A stretch of 64,000 bases of DNA, from the NCBI RefSeq assembly GCF_009797025.1, contig NZ_CP047027.1, positions 2,728,001 to 2,792,000 of the forward strand. The letters run 5' to 3'. The stretch comes from Cellulophaga sp. L1A9 (GTDB lineage Bacteria > Bacteroidota > Bacteroidia > Flavobacteriales > Flavobacteriaceae). This document shows positions 1 through 7,705 of the stretch, piece by piece. Below the pieces are notes generated by a model. It worked only from the letters and a program-made list of their open reading frames with translations. It was not told the origin of the DNA and searched no databases. Numbering within the stretch: the first letter of the stretch is position 1; each line of letters starts with the position of its first letter. Made by a program: the position numbers and the translations under genes.

Positions 1-1
1 T

Positions 2-991
2 GAGTTTTTATTTGTGGGTGCAAAAGATAGAATGGAAATGGAAAAAGTGCCTAATGCGGGGTACAAAATAGAAGGTCTATGGATTTCTGGGTTACAACGC
101 AAATTGACTTTTAGGAATTTAATGTTTCCTTTTAAGTTAATTAGTAGTCTGGTAAAAGCTGGTGGCATAGTTGAAAAATTTAAGCCAGATGTTGTCATTG
201 GAACAGGTGGCTTTGCAAGTGGACCGCTTTTAAAAAGAGCCTCAGGAAAAGGAGTGCCTTGTGTATTGCAAGAACAGAATTCTTTTGCAGGAATTACCAA
301 TAAACTATTGGCAGAGAAGTCTAGGAAAATATGTGTAGCCTATGATGGCATGGAAAAATTTTTTCCAGCAGATAAAATTGTAAAAACAGGAAACCCTGTT
401 CGAGAAGATTTGGTAACTATGGCAGCAACGCAGAAAGAAGCATTGGCTTTCTTTGGATTAGAGGAGTCTAAACCAACCTTAGTCGTCCTAGGAGGGAGCT
501 TGGGAGCAAGAAGAATAAATCAGCTTATTGAAAAGGAATTAAGATTCTTTGAAGAATTAGGAATACAATTGGTATGGCAATGTGGTAAGTTGTATTATGA
601 AGAGTATAAAAAATATCAATCAGATAGCGTAAAAGTATTTGATTTTTTAAATAGAATGGATTTTGCATATGCGGCAGCTAATTTTGTGATTAGTAGAGCA
701 GGAGCAGGTTCGGTGTCTGAATTGTGTATTGTTGGGAAACCAGTCATCTATATTCCTTCGCCGAATGTAGCAGAAGATCATCAAACTAAAAATGCCATGG
801 CTTTAGTAGAGAAAGATGCTGCTTTGATGGTTAGAGAAAGTGATTTGGCTTCACAATTTGAAAGTATTTTTTCCGTCCTTTTCAAAGACGAAGAAAAACA
901 AAAGGAGTTGAGTGTAAATAGTAAAAAGATGGCGATGCCAAATGCTACAAGTGATATTGTAGATGAAATTGAAAAATTATTAAAAAAATAA
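2..991 (+). CDS. murG: MurG, lipid II-forming GlcNAc transferase (5' partial)
   Basis: Transfers GlcNAc from UDP-GlcNAc to undecaprenyl-PP-MurNAc-pentapeptide (lipid I) at the cytoplasmic face of the membrane to make lipid II. The reading frame is already open at base 2 ([17 protein letters not shown]), so the first roughly 35 residues lie before the window; the ATG at 38 and the GTG at 14 are internal codons, not starts. Visible family motifs are GTGGFASGP in the N-domain, the UDP-GlcNAc-binding loop [11 protein letters not shown], and the C-terminal [11 protein letters not shown] and EDHQTKNA segments. It is the first visible gene of a dcw-type cluster, 31 bases before murC. Identification is secure. 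Confidence 0.95.
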   Translation, partial: EFLFVGAKDRMEMEKVPNAGYKIEGLWISGLQRKLTFRNLMFPFKLISSLVKAGGIVEKFKPDVVIGTGGFASGPLLKRASGKGVPCVLQEQNSFAGITNKLLAEKSRKICVAYDGMEKFFPADKIVKTGNPVREDLVTMAATQKEALAFFGLEESKPTLVVLGGSLGARRINQLIEKELRFFEELGIQLVWQCGKLYYEEYKKYQSDSVKVFDFLNRMDFAYAAANFVISRAGAGSVSELCIVGKPVIYIPSPNVAEDHQTKNAMALVEKDAALMVRESDLASQFESIFSVLFKDEEKQKELSVNSKKMAMPNATSDIVDEIEKLLKK

Positions 992-1022
992 AATAGGCCT
1001 TAAGGTAACTTGGGTAATAATT

Positions 1023-2375
1023 ATGAACATGAATCAGATACATAGCGTATATTTTTTAGGGATAGGCGGCATAGGAATGTCGGCCTTAGCTAGGTATTTT
1101 GTGTATTTAGGTAAGATTGTGGGTGGTTATGATAAAACGGCTTCACCGCTTACCTTAGAATTGGAAGCGGCAGGTATGGCTGTTCATTATGAAGATGATG
1201 TGACCTTAATAGCGCCTAATTTTTTAGATAAGGAGACTTGTTTAATTGTGTATACGCCTGCGGTTCCTCAAGATCATTCAGAATTAAATTATTTTATTGA
1301 TCATAAATTTGAAATAAAGAAACGTTCAGAAGTTTTGGGTCTAGTAACCAATGAGACTTTTTGTTTGGCAGTAGCGGGTACACATGGTAAGACAACAACC
1401 TCTAGTATTTTAGCGCATATTTTAAAAGAAGCGCAATTGCCAATGACCGCTTTTTTAGGAGGGATCTCTGAAGATTTTGGGAGTAATTTTTATTTTCAAG
1501 GAGCTGAATTTTCGGTGGTAGAGGCAGATGAATTTGATCGTTCATTTTTACGATTATCGCCAGATATAGCTTGTATTACGTCTATGGATGCAGATCATTT
1601 AGATATATACGGCACAGGAGAAGAATTAGAGAAGTCTTTTAGAGAATTTGCTGCTCGATTAAAAGTAGGTGGTAAATTATTTATTAGAAAAGGATTGCCT
1701 ATTGAGGGTATTACGTATGGTATTGAAGATGATGCTGATTATTGTGCGAAAAATGTAGCTATAGTTAATGGTGTTTATGTTTTTGATCTTCAAACGCCTA
1801 CAGTTTTATACAAAGGGATACGTTTTAAGAAACCAGGGAGACACAATTTGTTAAACGCTATTGTAGCTTTAGGGATGGCCTTAGAGGCAAATGCAAAGCC
1901 AGAAAAATTATTTCCAGCCTTAGAAAGTTTTAAAGGGGTTAAGCGTCGTTTTTCCTATAGAATAAAGAATGGTAATTTTGTGTTTATTGATGATTATGCG
2001 CATCATCCGACCGAGATAAATGCTGTATTTGAGGCGGTTACAGAAATGCATCCGAATAAAAAAGTATTGGCGGTTTTTCAACCACATTTATTTTCAAGAA
2101 CGAGGGATTTTGCTGATGATTTTGCTAAAAGTTTGTCGAAATTTGCAAATGTTTTGTTGTTGGATATTTATCCGGCGAGAGAAAAGCCAATAACGGGTAT
2201 TACATCGGAATGGTTGTTGCAAAAGATAACGTGTCAGAATAAAAAAGTAATAAAGAAAACAGAATTAATTACAGAGATACAGAAACAAGCTCCGGAAGTA
2301 TTAATAGTTATGGGTGCTGGTGATATAGGTTTAGAAGTTGTGAAAATTCAAAAAGCTATAGCAAATGAAAATTAA
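1023..2375 (+). CDS. murC: MurC, UDP-N-acetylmuramate--L-alanine ligase
   Basis: ATP-dependent ligase adding L-Ala to UDP-MurNAc, the first step of stem peptide synthesis in the cytoplasm. The 450-residue length is normal. N-terminal Rossmann loop GIGGIGMSALA (about residues 13-23), ATP-binding loop GTHGKTTTS (residues 119-127), the Mur ligase central motif EADEFDRSF, and the C-terminal domain motif DDYAHHPTEI are all present. An in-frame ATG two codons downstream of the chosen start is an equally possible start. The stop overlaps the ftsQ start by 11 bases, which implies translational coupling inside the dcw operon. Confidence 0.96.
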   Translation: MNMNQIHSVYFLGIGGIGMSALARYFVYLGKIVGGYDKTASPLTLELEAAGMAVHYEDDVTLIAPNFLDKETCLIVYTPAVPQDHSELNYFIDHKFEIKKRSEVLGLVTNETFCLAVAGTHGKTTTSSILAHILKEAQLPMTAFLGGISEDFGSNFYFQGAEFSVVEADEFDRSFLRLSPDIACITSMDADHLDIYGTGEELEKSFREFAARLKVGGKLFIRKGLPIEGITYGIEDDADYCAKNVAIVNGVYVFDLQTPTVLYKGIRFKKPGRHNLLNAIVALGMALEANAKPEKLFPALESFKGVKRRFSYRIKNGNFVFIDDYAHHPTEINAVFEAVTEMHPNKKVLAVFQPHLFSRTRDFADDFAKSLSKFANVLLLDIYPAREKPITGITSEWLLQKITCQNKKVIKKTELITEIQKQAPEVLIVMGAGDIGLEVVKIQKAIANEN

Positions 2376-3084
2376 TTGGAACATTGTAAAGGCAATAATC
2401 TTATTGCTCACGGTAACAGGGCTTTTTGCATTTTCTAATAATAGACATAGCAAAAAACCAATTTCAGAACTGGATGTAATGTTCACAGATGAGAATAATT
2501 TATACGTGACTACGGGCATGGTTAATAAATTGTTAATACAAAGTTTCCAAGGGTTTGATATGGTACCTAAAGAAAATTTAGTTTTGAATAACATGGAAAA
2601 GGCCATTGAGGCCAATGAAATGGTTAAAAAGGCACAAGTATACCTCACGGTAAATGGAAAATTGACGACAAAAATCGCTCAACGTAACCCCATTGGTCGT
2701 GTGGAAAGTGGTACAATATATTATCTGGATGATGAAGGAAAGCGTATGCCGCTATCTAGAAATCATTCCGCGAGGGTACCTGTTATTACAGGAAACATTA
2801 CCGACGATAGTTTAAAAGAAGTACATTTTATATTAGACTATATCAATGGAGATGATTTTTTGCATAAAAATGTAATAGGTATTCAGGTATTAAATAACCG
2901 AAAATATCAGTTAAAATTTAGAACAGAAAGTTTTGTAGTAAACCTTGGAAAAGCAGAGGAGTTAAGTCAGAAGTTTAACAAATTTAGAGCTTTTTATAAA
3001 AAAGGGAAAAAAGATAATTCGCTTGCGCAATATAGTTTAGTGAGCTTAGAGTATAATAATCAAGTAGTGTGCACCAAAATTTAA
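2365..3084 (+). CDS. ftsQ: FtsQ/DivIB-like cell division protein
   Basis: Predicted bitopic inner-membrane division protein. A short basic cytoplasmic N-terminus is followed by one transmembrane segment (about residues 7-24, IVKAIILLLTVTGLFAFS) and an extracytoplasmic region with POTRA-like and FtsQ-like content. The sequence is divergent, as is usual for Bacteroidota FtsQ; assignment rests on topology, the 239-residue size and its fixed place between murC and ftsA. It overlaps murC by 11 bases and lies 3 bases before ftsA, so it is operonic with both. Confidence 0.85.
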   Translation: MKINWNIVKAIILLLTVTGLFAFSNNRHSKKPISELDVMFTDENNLYVTTGMVNKLLIQSFQGFDMVPKENLVLNNMEKAIEANEMVKKAQVYLTVNGKLTTKIAQRNPIGRVESGTIYYLDDEGKRMPLSRNHSARVPVITGNITDDSLKEVHFILDYINGDDFLHKNVIGIQVLNNRKYQLKFRTESFVVNLGKAEELSQKFNKFRAFYKKGKKDNSLAQYSLVSLEYNNQVVCTKI

Positions 3085-3087
3085 GAT

Positions 3088-4434
3088 ATGGAACAAGGTA
3101 AATATTCAGTTGGTTTAGATATTGGAACTACTAAAATAGTTGCCATTATTGGTAAGGAGAATGAATATGGGAAGATTGAGATTTTAGGGATTGGAAAATC
3201 TAAAAGTCTTGGTGTGCATAGAGGTGTTGTTAATAATATTACGCAAACGATACAATCTATTCAGCAGGCTGTAGAGCAAGCAGAATCTAATTCAGGATTA
3301 AAAATTGGTTCTGTAGTTGTAGGTATCGCAGGTCAGCATATCCGTAGCTTACAGCATAGCGATTATATAACCAGGGATGATTCTGAACAGGTTATCAATG
3401 AGGATGATGTAGATAAGTTATGTAATCAAGTATATAAACTGATCATGCTTCCTGGTGAAGAAATTATCCATGTGTTACCACAAGAATATAAAATTGATGG
3501 TCAGGCAGAGATAAAAGAACCAATGGGAATGTATGGCGCTCGTTTAGAAGCTAATTTTCATGTAGTTGTAGGTCAAGTGTCCTCAATAAAAAATGTAGGA
3601 CGCTGTATTAAGAGTGCAGGCTTAGATTTAGGGAGCATTACATTGGAGCCATTGGCATCAGCTAATGCGGTATTGAGTCAAGAAGAAAAAGAAGCAGGTG
3701 TAGCTTTAATTGATATAGGAGGAGGTACAACAGATTTGGCTATTTTCAAAGATGGTATTATTCGCCATACGGCAGTAATCCCATTTGGGGGAAATGTTAT
3801 TACGGAAGATATCAAAGAAGGCTGCTCTATTATCGAAAAGCAAGCAGAATTATTGAAAATAAAATTTGGTTCTGCATGGCCTGGCGAGAATAAAGAAAAT
3901 GAGATTGTTTCGATACCAGGATTACGTGGGAGAGAACCAAAGGAAATAACGCTTAAAAACTTATCTAAGATTATTCATGCAAGAGTTGTGGAAATTGTAG
4001 AACAAGTATATGTTGAGATTAAGAATTATGGTCATGACGAGCAGAAGAAAAAATTAATTGCAGGGATTGTATTAACGGGTGGTGGAAGCCAGTTAAAACA
4101 TTTAAAGCAATTGGTAGAATATATTACAGGTATGGATACCAGAATTGGGTATCCAAACGAACACTTAGCTGGTGATTCTGATGAGGAAATTGCGAGTCCA
4201 TTATATGCAACAGCAGTTGGGCTTTTAATGAATGCATTGAAAACAAAAGCTAAGAGTGAGGCAATTGAGGCTGAGGAGGAAGAACTGCAAAGTCAATTGC
4301 CAGAAAATGAAATGAATGATGATACTACTGATGGAGAAACTACAGTAGTACAACCGGAAATCCATAGAGAACGTAAATCTATATTTGACAAATGGTCAGA
4401 TAAGTTAAAAGACTTTTTGGATAACGCGGAATAA
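3088..4434 (+). CDS. ftsA: FtsA, actin-like division protein
   Basis: Actin-fold ATPase that tethers FtsZ filaments to the membrane. The N-terminal phosphate-1 motif is VGLDIGTTKIVAIIG (residues 8-22), the phosphate-2 motif is ALIDIGGGTTDLAIF near residue 211, and the adenosine loop is IVLTGGGSQLKHL. After an acidic, low-complexity linker (about residues 390-425) the protein ends in an amphipathic basic helix, RKSIFDKWSDKLKDFL, which matches the membrane-targeting sequence expected of FtsA. It sits between ftsQ and ftsZ; 41 bases separate it from ftsZ. Confidence 0.96.
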   Translation: MEQGKYSVGLDIGTTKIVAIIGKENEYGKIEILGIGKSKSLGVHRGVVNNITQTIQSIQQAVEQAESNSGLKIGSVVVGIAGQHIRSLQHSDYITRDDSEQVINEDDVDKLCNQVYKLIMLPGEEIIHVLPQEYKIDGQAEIKEPMGMYGARLEANFHVVVGQVSSIKNVGRCIKSAGLDLGSITLEPLASANAVLSQEEKEAGVALIDIGGGTTDLAIFKDGIIRHTAVIPFGGNVITEDIKEGCSIIEKQAELLKIKFGSAWPGENKENEIVSIPGLRGREPKEITLKNLSKIIHARVVEIVEQVYVEIKNYGHDEQKKKLIAGIVLTGGGSQLKHLKQLVEYITGMDTRIGYPNEHLAGDSDEEIASPLYATAVGLLMNALKTKAKSEAIEAEEEELQSQLPENEMNDDTTDGETTVVQPEIHRERKSIFDKWSDKLKDFLDNAE

Positions 4435-4475
4435 AAAAGCACGAAGAACACAGTATAACCAGTAATACAGAACGT

Positions 4476-6416
4476 ATGAGTAACAGTAACGAATTTGGAA
4501 GTATTTCCTTTGATTTGCCCAAAAATCAAAGTAATGTAATAAAAGTCATCGGGGTAGGTGGTGGCGGAAGTAACGCAATTAACCACATGTATTTGGCGGG
4601 AATAAATGGCGTTGATTTTATTATCTGTAATACAGATTCCCAAGCGCTTGATAATAGTACAGTACCCAACAAAATTCAATTAGGGGTTTCCTTAACTGAA
4701 GGTCTTGGTGCTGGTGCAAACCCAGAAGTTGGGGAGCAGTCTGCTATTGAGAGCATGGAAGAAATAAAAAATATGTTGGGTACCAACACTAAAATGGTTT
4801 TCATTACTGCAGGAATGGGCGGTGGTACTGGAACAGGTGCGGCACCAATGATAGCAAAGCAAGCTAAGGAACTGGATATCCTTACGGTTGGTATTGTTAC
4901 AATTCCTTTTCAGTTTGAAGGTCAAATGAGAACCAAGCAAGCACAAGCAGGGATTGAAAAGTTACGTAACAATGTAGATTCTCTAATCGTTATCAATAAT
5001 AACAAACTAAGAGAAGTTTATGGAAATTTAGGCTTTAAAGCAGGTTTCTCAAAAGCAGATGAAGTTTTAGCTACAGCTGCTAGAGGTATTGCAGAAGTTA
5101 TAACACATCACTATACACAAAACATCGATTTACGTGATGCTAAAACAGTACTATCTAATAGTGGTACAGCAATCATGGGATCTTCAACTTCATCAGGTTC
5201 AAACAGAGCAAATGAAGCTATTATGAGCGCCTTAGATTCGCCGTTATTGAATGATAATAAAATTTCTGGAGCTAAAAATGTGTTATTATTAATCGTTTCT
5301 GGTACTAAAGAAATCACTATTGATGAAATAGGGGAGATCAACGATCATATACAAAGCGAAGCAGGCCATAGTGCAAACATCATTATGGGTGTTGGTGAAG
5401 ATGAAACACTGGGGGAAGCTATTGCTGTAACCGTGATCGCTACGGGTTTTAATATAGACCAGCAAGATACTATTGTAAATACAGAATCTAAAAAAATAAT
5501 CCATACACTTGAAGATAGCCAAAAGGCAGAGCAATTGTTAATGGGTTCGGAGAATGTAGTCTTTCAGTTGGTCGAAGAAGAGGAAAAAGTAAAAGAGGTA
5601 GTAAAAGAAGAGCCTAAAATTGTAAAACATATTTTAGAGGAAGATAAGCCAGAGATGGATTTAATTCCGACTTCTAGCTATATCAAGAACTTTAATGTAT
5701 TCTACGATGAAGTAATAGCTGAAAATGTAGGGGATGATTTCATTATCGTAGATTCAAAAACACAGATAGATAATTTTGAAGTTATCGATCCGATTACTGT
5801 TTCTTCAGTAAAAATTGAAGACGATCAATTTCTTTTCAGTTTTGATGGCCCTGAGGCAGAAAAAATGAAAGAAAATAAGAAAGATAACGTCGTGATGTTT
5901 TCTTTGGATGATGAAGTAAGAGATATGGATGTAAAAGATCCTATCGAAGTTATTCCAGTAGTAGAATATAATAAAGATGGTGAAAAGCGCTATAGTCTTG
6001 ATGATTATATGGAGCTAGAGGGAAAACTTAATGAAGCGAAGTCTAAAGCAGAAAAAGTGGAGCCTAAAGTTTTAGAAGAAGAAATGCGTTTTGAGCAAAA
6101 AACGGTTGAGAAGGAAACTAAGCATGTAGAAGAAGCTGCTCATGTAGACCCTATGGATATGCCTTTAGAGGAACTTCTTAGAAGTAGATCTGAAGAAAGA
6201 AAACGTAAGTTAAAAGATTTCAATTACAAATTTCAAAACAATAATGCTAAGCATATTGATGAAATTGAAAAACACCCAGCGTACAAACGTCAGGGAGTTC
6301 ATTTGAATGAAGTAAATAGAGAAAACAAAATTTCTAGAACATCATTAAGTGAAGATAGTAATGATGATATTCAAATAAGAACTAACAATTCTTTTTTACA
6401 TGATAATGTAGATTAA
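4476..6416 (+). CDS. ftsZ: FtsZ, tubulin-like division GTPase with long C-terminal extension
   Basis: GTPase forming the cytokinetic ring. The globular part (about residues 15-335) has VGGGGSNAINHM, the tubulin signature GGGTGTG (residues 115-121) and the T7 loop region ending NIDLRDAKTVL. At 646 residues it is far longer than the roughly 385 residues of E. coli FtsZ: residues from about 345 on form an acidic, lysine/glutamate-rich linker of about 300 residues. Long FtsZ tails are usual in flavobacteria (family knowledge). No typical proteobacterial C-terminal FtsA-binding peptide is obvious. The gene is the last of the cluster and is followed by a terminator. Confidence 0.97.
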   Translation: MSNSNEFGSISFDLPKNQSNVIKVIGVGGGGSNAINHMYLAGINGVDFIICNTDSQALDNSTVPNKIQLGVSLTEGLGAGANPEVGEQSAIESMEEIKNMLGTNTKMVFITAGMGGGTGTGAAPMIAKQAKELDILTVGIVTIPFQFEGQMRTKQAQAGIEKLRNNVDSLIVINNNKLREVYGNLGFKAGFSKADEVLATAARGIAEVITHHYTQNIDLRDAKTVLSNSGTAIMGSSTSSGSNRANEAIMSALDSPLLNDNKISGAKNVLLLIVSGTKEITIDEIGEINDHIQSEAGHSANIIMGVGEDETLGEAIAVTVIATGFNIDQQDTIVNTESKKIIHTLEDSQKAEQLLMGSENVVFQLVEEEEKVKEVVKEEPKIVKHILEEDKPEMDLIPTSSYIKNFNVFYDEVIAENVGDDFIIVDSKTQIDNFEVIDPITVSSVKIEDDQFLFSFDGPEAEKMKENKKDNVVMFSLDDEVRDMDVKDPIEVIPVVEYNKDGEKRYSLDDYMELEGKLNEAKSKAEKVEPKVLEEEMRFEQKTVEKETKHVEEAAHVDPMDMPLEELLRSRSEERKRKLKDFNYKFQNNNAKHIDEIEKHPAYKRQGVHLNEVNRENKISRTSLSEDSNDDIQIRTNNSFLHDNVD

Positions 6417-6435
6417 ACATTGTTTTTAGAATAGT

Positions 6436-6476
6436 ATAAACCCAGAAATACACTGTATTTTTGGGTTTATTTTTTT
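6436..6476 (+). terminator. Rho-independent terminator after ftsZ
   Basis: Two-part hairpin directly downstream of ftsZ: outer arms ATAAACCCA (6436-6444) and TGGGTTTAT (6462-6470), inner arms AAATACA and TGTATTT, followed by a run of T. It closes the mur-fts operon. Confidence 0.85.
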
Positions 6477-6483
6477 ATCTTCG
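6476..6483 (+). promoter_or_regulatory. Weak -7-like element of the YqeY gene
   Basis: TATCTTCG resembles the Bacteroidota -7 consensus TAnnTTTG with one mismatch and lies 20 bases before the ATG at 6504, right after the ftsZ terminator. No clear -33 TTG at the right distance. Confidence 0.4.
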
Positions 6484-6503
6484 TGCCGCTAAAATAAAAT
6501 GTT

Positions 6504-6953
6504 ATGAGCTTACAGGATCAGGTAATGACCGAGATTAAAACAGCGATGAAAGCTAAAGATAAAGTAGCTTTAGAGTCGTTAAGAGCAATAAAATCTGCGT
6601 TGTTATTGATGCAAACAGATAATGGCTCAGGAGAAGCTATTACAGAAGAGGCAGAAATTCAGTTAATTCAGAAGTTGGTAAAGCAACGTAAGGATAGTGC
6701 TGCAATTTTTATAGAACAAGGTAGAGAAGACTTGGCGGAGCCGGAATTGGCACAAGTGGCAGTTATAGAAAAGTTCTTGCCAGAGCAATTAACAGAAGAA
6801 GAAATAGAGAAAGTTGTATTGCAAACTATTGAAACTACTGGTGCAGATGGTATGAAAGATATGGGTAAAGTTATGGGAATGGTATCTAAAGCGCTTGCAG
6901 GTCAAGCAGATGGTAAAACCATTTCTATGATTGTAAAAAAGAAATTGGCATAG
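6504..6953 (+). CDS. GatB/YqeY domain protein
   Basis: YqeY-family protein of 149 residues, the normal size. The family is related to the tail domain of the GatB subunit of Asp/Glu-tRNA amidotransferase and is thought to bind tRNA, but its role is not established. Family-like segments are LQDQVMTEIKTAMKAKDK at the N-terminus, LIQKLVKQRKDSAAIF in the middle and GMKDMGKVMGMVSKAL...DGKTISMIVKKKL at the C-terminus. It is separated from ftsZ by a terminator, so probably transcribed on its own. The tRNA-derived repeat array begins only 15 bases after its stop codon. Confidence 0.9.
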   Translation: MSLQDQVMTEIKTAMKAKDKVALESLRAIKSALLLMQTDNGSGEAITEEAEIQLIQKLVKQRKDSAAIFIEQGREDLAEPELAQVAVIEKFLPEQLTEEEIEKVVLQTIETTGADGMKDMGKVMGMVSKALAGQADGKTISMIVKKKLA

Positions 6954-6968
6954 TAAGAAAATAGTAAC

Positions 6969-6990
6969 GGCTGCGTAGTTCAACTGGATA
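6969..6990 (+). pseudogene. tRNA-Arg 5' fragment, copy 1
   Basis: Identical to the first 22 bases of the intact tRNA-Arg at 7566-7587 (starts GGCTGCGTAGTTC, ends CTGGATA): acceptor 5' strand, D-stem 5' strand and D-loop. The tRNA is interrupted here by a GC-rich palindrome, so it cannot fold into a tRNA. Confidence 0.9.
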
Positions 6991-7266
6991 CCCGCCTGCC
7001 GGCAGGCAGGGAATATCAAGTATAGGTATGAAGTACTATGTTTATGTTTTAGAGAGTGAGAAAGATAAAAGGTGGTATAAAGGACATACTGCAGATTTGG
7101 ATAAACGGATTAAGGAACATAATTCAGGAAAGACTAAATCAACTAAAGGTTTTGTTCCTTGGAGATTGGTTTATTTTGAACTATTTGAAACAAGGAAAGA
7201 AGCTATACAAAGAGAAAAGTATTTCAAAACCGGAAGTGGTAGAGAATTTTTAAAGAAAATAATAAC
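6969..7266 (+). repeat. tRNA-Arg/palindrome/GIY-YIG repeat unit 1 (298 bp, full length)
   Basis: First and longest unit of a three-unit tandem array. Order: 22-nt copy of the 5' end of tRNA-Arg (6969-6990), GC-rich palindromic insert (6991-7011; core GCCTGCCGGCAGGC is a perfect 14-bp palindrome), GAATATCA (the next tRNA bases, retained), short leader, intact GIY-YIG gene, and AAATAATAAC before the next tRNA fragment. Units 2 and 3 repeat this order with a deletion inside the nuclease gene. Confidence 0.9.
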
Positions 7267-7276
7267 GGCTGCGTAG
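7028..7276 (+). CDS. Small GIY-YIG nuclease domain protein inserted in tRNA repeat
   Basis: Single-domain GIY-YIG endonuclease of 82 residues. The divergent GIY/YIG pair is YVYVLES (residues 4-10) and WYKG (residues 17-20), followed by the conserved Arg in DLDKRIKEHNSG and the metal-binding Glu in AIQREKYFK, so the active site looks complete. The protein is close in size to the UPF0213/UvrC-like solitary GIY-YIG family. The last residues (TAA) and the stop codon TAG are supplied by the next tRNA-Arg fragment (7267-7276). Two downstream units contain deleted copies. A mobile or tRNA-targeting role is inference; the biological substrate is unknown. Confidence 0.85.
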   Translation: MKYYVYVLESEKDKRWYKGHTADLDKRIKEHNSGKTKSTKGFVPWRLVYFELFETRKEAIQREKYFKTGSGREFLKKIITAA

Positions 7277-7288
7277 TTCAACTGGATA
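7267..7288 (+). pseudogene. tRNA-Arg 5' fragment, copy 2
   Basis: Second exact 22-nt copy of the tRNA-Arg 5' end, again cut after CTGGATA by the palindrome. Its first ten bases double as the end of the intact GIY-YIG reading frame. Confidence 0.9.
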
Positions 7289-7325
7289 CCCGCCTGCCGG
7301 CAGGCAGGGAATATCAAGTATAGGT

Positions 7326-7403
7326 ATGAAGTATTATGTTTATGTTTTAGAAAGTGAAAAAGAGAAAAGTATTTCAAAACCGGAAGTGGTAGAGAATTTT
7401 TAA
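7326..7403 (+). pseudogene. GIY-YIG nuclease remnant A (148-bp internal deletion, frameshifted)
   Basis: Starts like the intact gene (MKYYVYVLESEK) and then jumps to the sequence that encodes QREKYFKTGSGREF, but in another frame, giving a 25-residue product ending PEVVENF. The missing 148 bp run from codon 13 to the REKYFK region and remove the catalytic Arg. The junction lies at a short similarity, AAAGAtAAAAG versus AAAGAgAAAAG, as expected for slippage or short-homology deletion. Confidence 0.85.
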
Positions 7404-7416
7404 AGAAAATAGTAAC

Positions 7417-7438
7417 GGCTGCGTAGTTCAACTGGATA
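7417..7438 (+). pseudogene. tRNA-Arg 5' fragment, copy 3
   Basis: Third exact 22-nt copy of the tRNA-Arg 5' end, interrupted at the same base by the palindrome. Confidence 0.9.
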
Positions 7439-7474
7439 CCCGCCTGCCGGCAGGCAGGGAATATCAAGTATAGT

Positions 7475-7552
7475 ATGAAGTACTATGTTTATGTTTTAGA
7501 AAGTGAAAAAGAGAAAAGTATTTCAAAACCGGAAGTGGTAGAGAATTTTTAA
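7475..7552 (+). pseudogene. GIY-YIG nuclease remnant B
   Basis: Same 25-codon frameshifted remnant as at 7326-7403, with the identical deletion junction, so the two arose from one deleted ancestor by tandem duplication. Its codons 3-4 read TAC TAT as in the intact gene, while remnant A has TAT TAT. Confidence 0.85.
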
Positions 7553-7565
7553 AGAAAATAGTAAC

Positions 7566-7639
7566 GGCTGCGTAGTTCAACTGGATAGAATATCAGATTT
7601 CGGCTCTGAGGGTTGGGGGTTCGAATCCCTTCGCGGTCA
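7566..7639 (+). tRNA. tRNA-Arg (anticodon UCG)
   Basis: Complete 74-nt cloverleaf: acceptor GGCTGCG/CGCGGTC (7566-7572 with 7632-7638, two G-U pairs), D-stem GTTC/GAAT, anticodon stem TCAGA/TCTGA around loop TTTCGGC (anticodon TCG at 7600-7602), five-base variable loop, T-stem GGGGG/CCCTT around TTCGAAT, discriminator A at 7639. CCA is not encoded. This is the only intact copy; the three upstream fragments stop within its D-loop. It is followed by a strong hairpin terminator. Confidence 0.93.
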
Positions 7640-7645
7640 CGAATA

Positions 7646-7705
7646 AATAAAAAGTCTCATAAAATATACAAGCTTGCTTGCGTATATTTTGTGAGACTTT
7701 TTATT
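7646..7705 (+). terminator. Terminator hairpin after tRNA-Arg
   Basis: Arms of 24 bases (7646-7669 and 7682-7705) pair with a single A/G difference that becomes a G-U pair in RNA; 12-base loop with CTTG repeats. A duplicated right arm occurs again about 105 bp downstream. Confidence 0.8.

Larger units (their letters stand above)
7267..7416 (+). repeat. tRNA-Arg/palindrome/GIY-YIG repeat unit 2 (150 bp, deleted)
   Basis: Same order as unit 1: tRNA 5' fragment (7267-7288), palindrome (7289-7309), GAATATCA, leader, then a nuclease gene with 148 bp removed. 298 minus 148 gives the 150-bp unit length. Confidence 0.9.
7417..7565 (+). repeat. tRNA-Arg/palindrome/GIY-YIG repeat unit 3 (149 bp, deleted)
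   Basis: Near-exact copy of unit 2: tRNA 5' fragment (7417-7438), palindrome (7439-7459), GAATATCA, leader lacking one G, and a nuclease remnant with the same deletion. It runs directly into the complete tRNA-Arg. Confidence 0.9.

Noticed and set aside
2331..2648. Minus-strand frame over the murC/ftsQ junction
   Set aside because: Antisense to two well-supported genes; no motif.
7056..7253. Second + strand frame of 65 codons inside the GIY-YIG gene
   Set aside because: Out-of-frame shadow of the real nuclease; no motif.
6789..7467. Minus-strand open frames across the palindromes (containing PACRQAG)
   Set aside because: They arise from translating the palindrome and antisense of the tRNA fragments and GIY-YIG gene; the same peptide recurs because the repeats recur. 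No promoter or family support.
6969..7565. CRISPR-like appearance of the spaced identical repeats
   Set aside because: Only three units, with repeats made of tRNA and palindrome and with nearly identical spacers carrying a nuclease gene; no cas genes.
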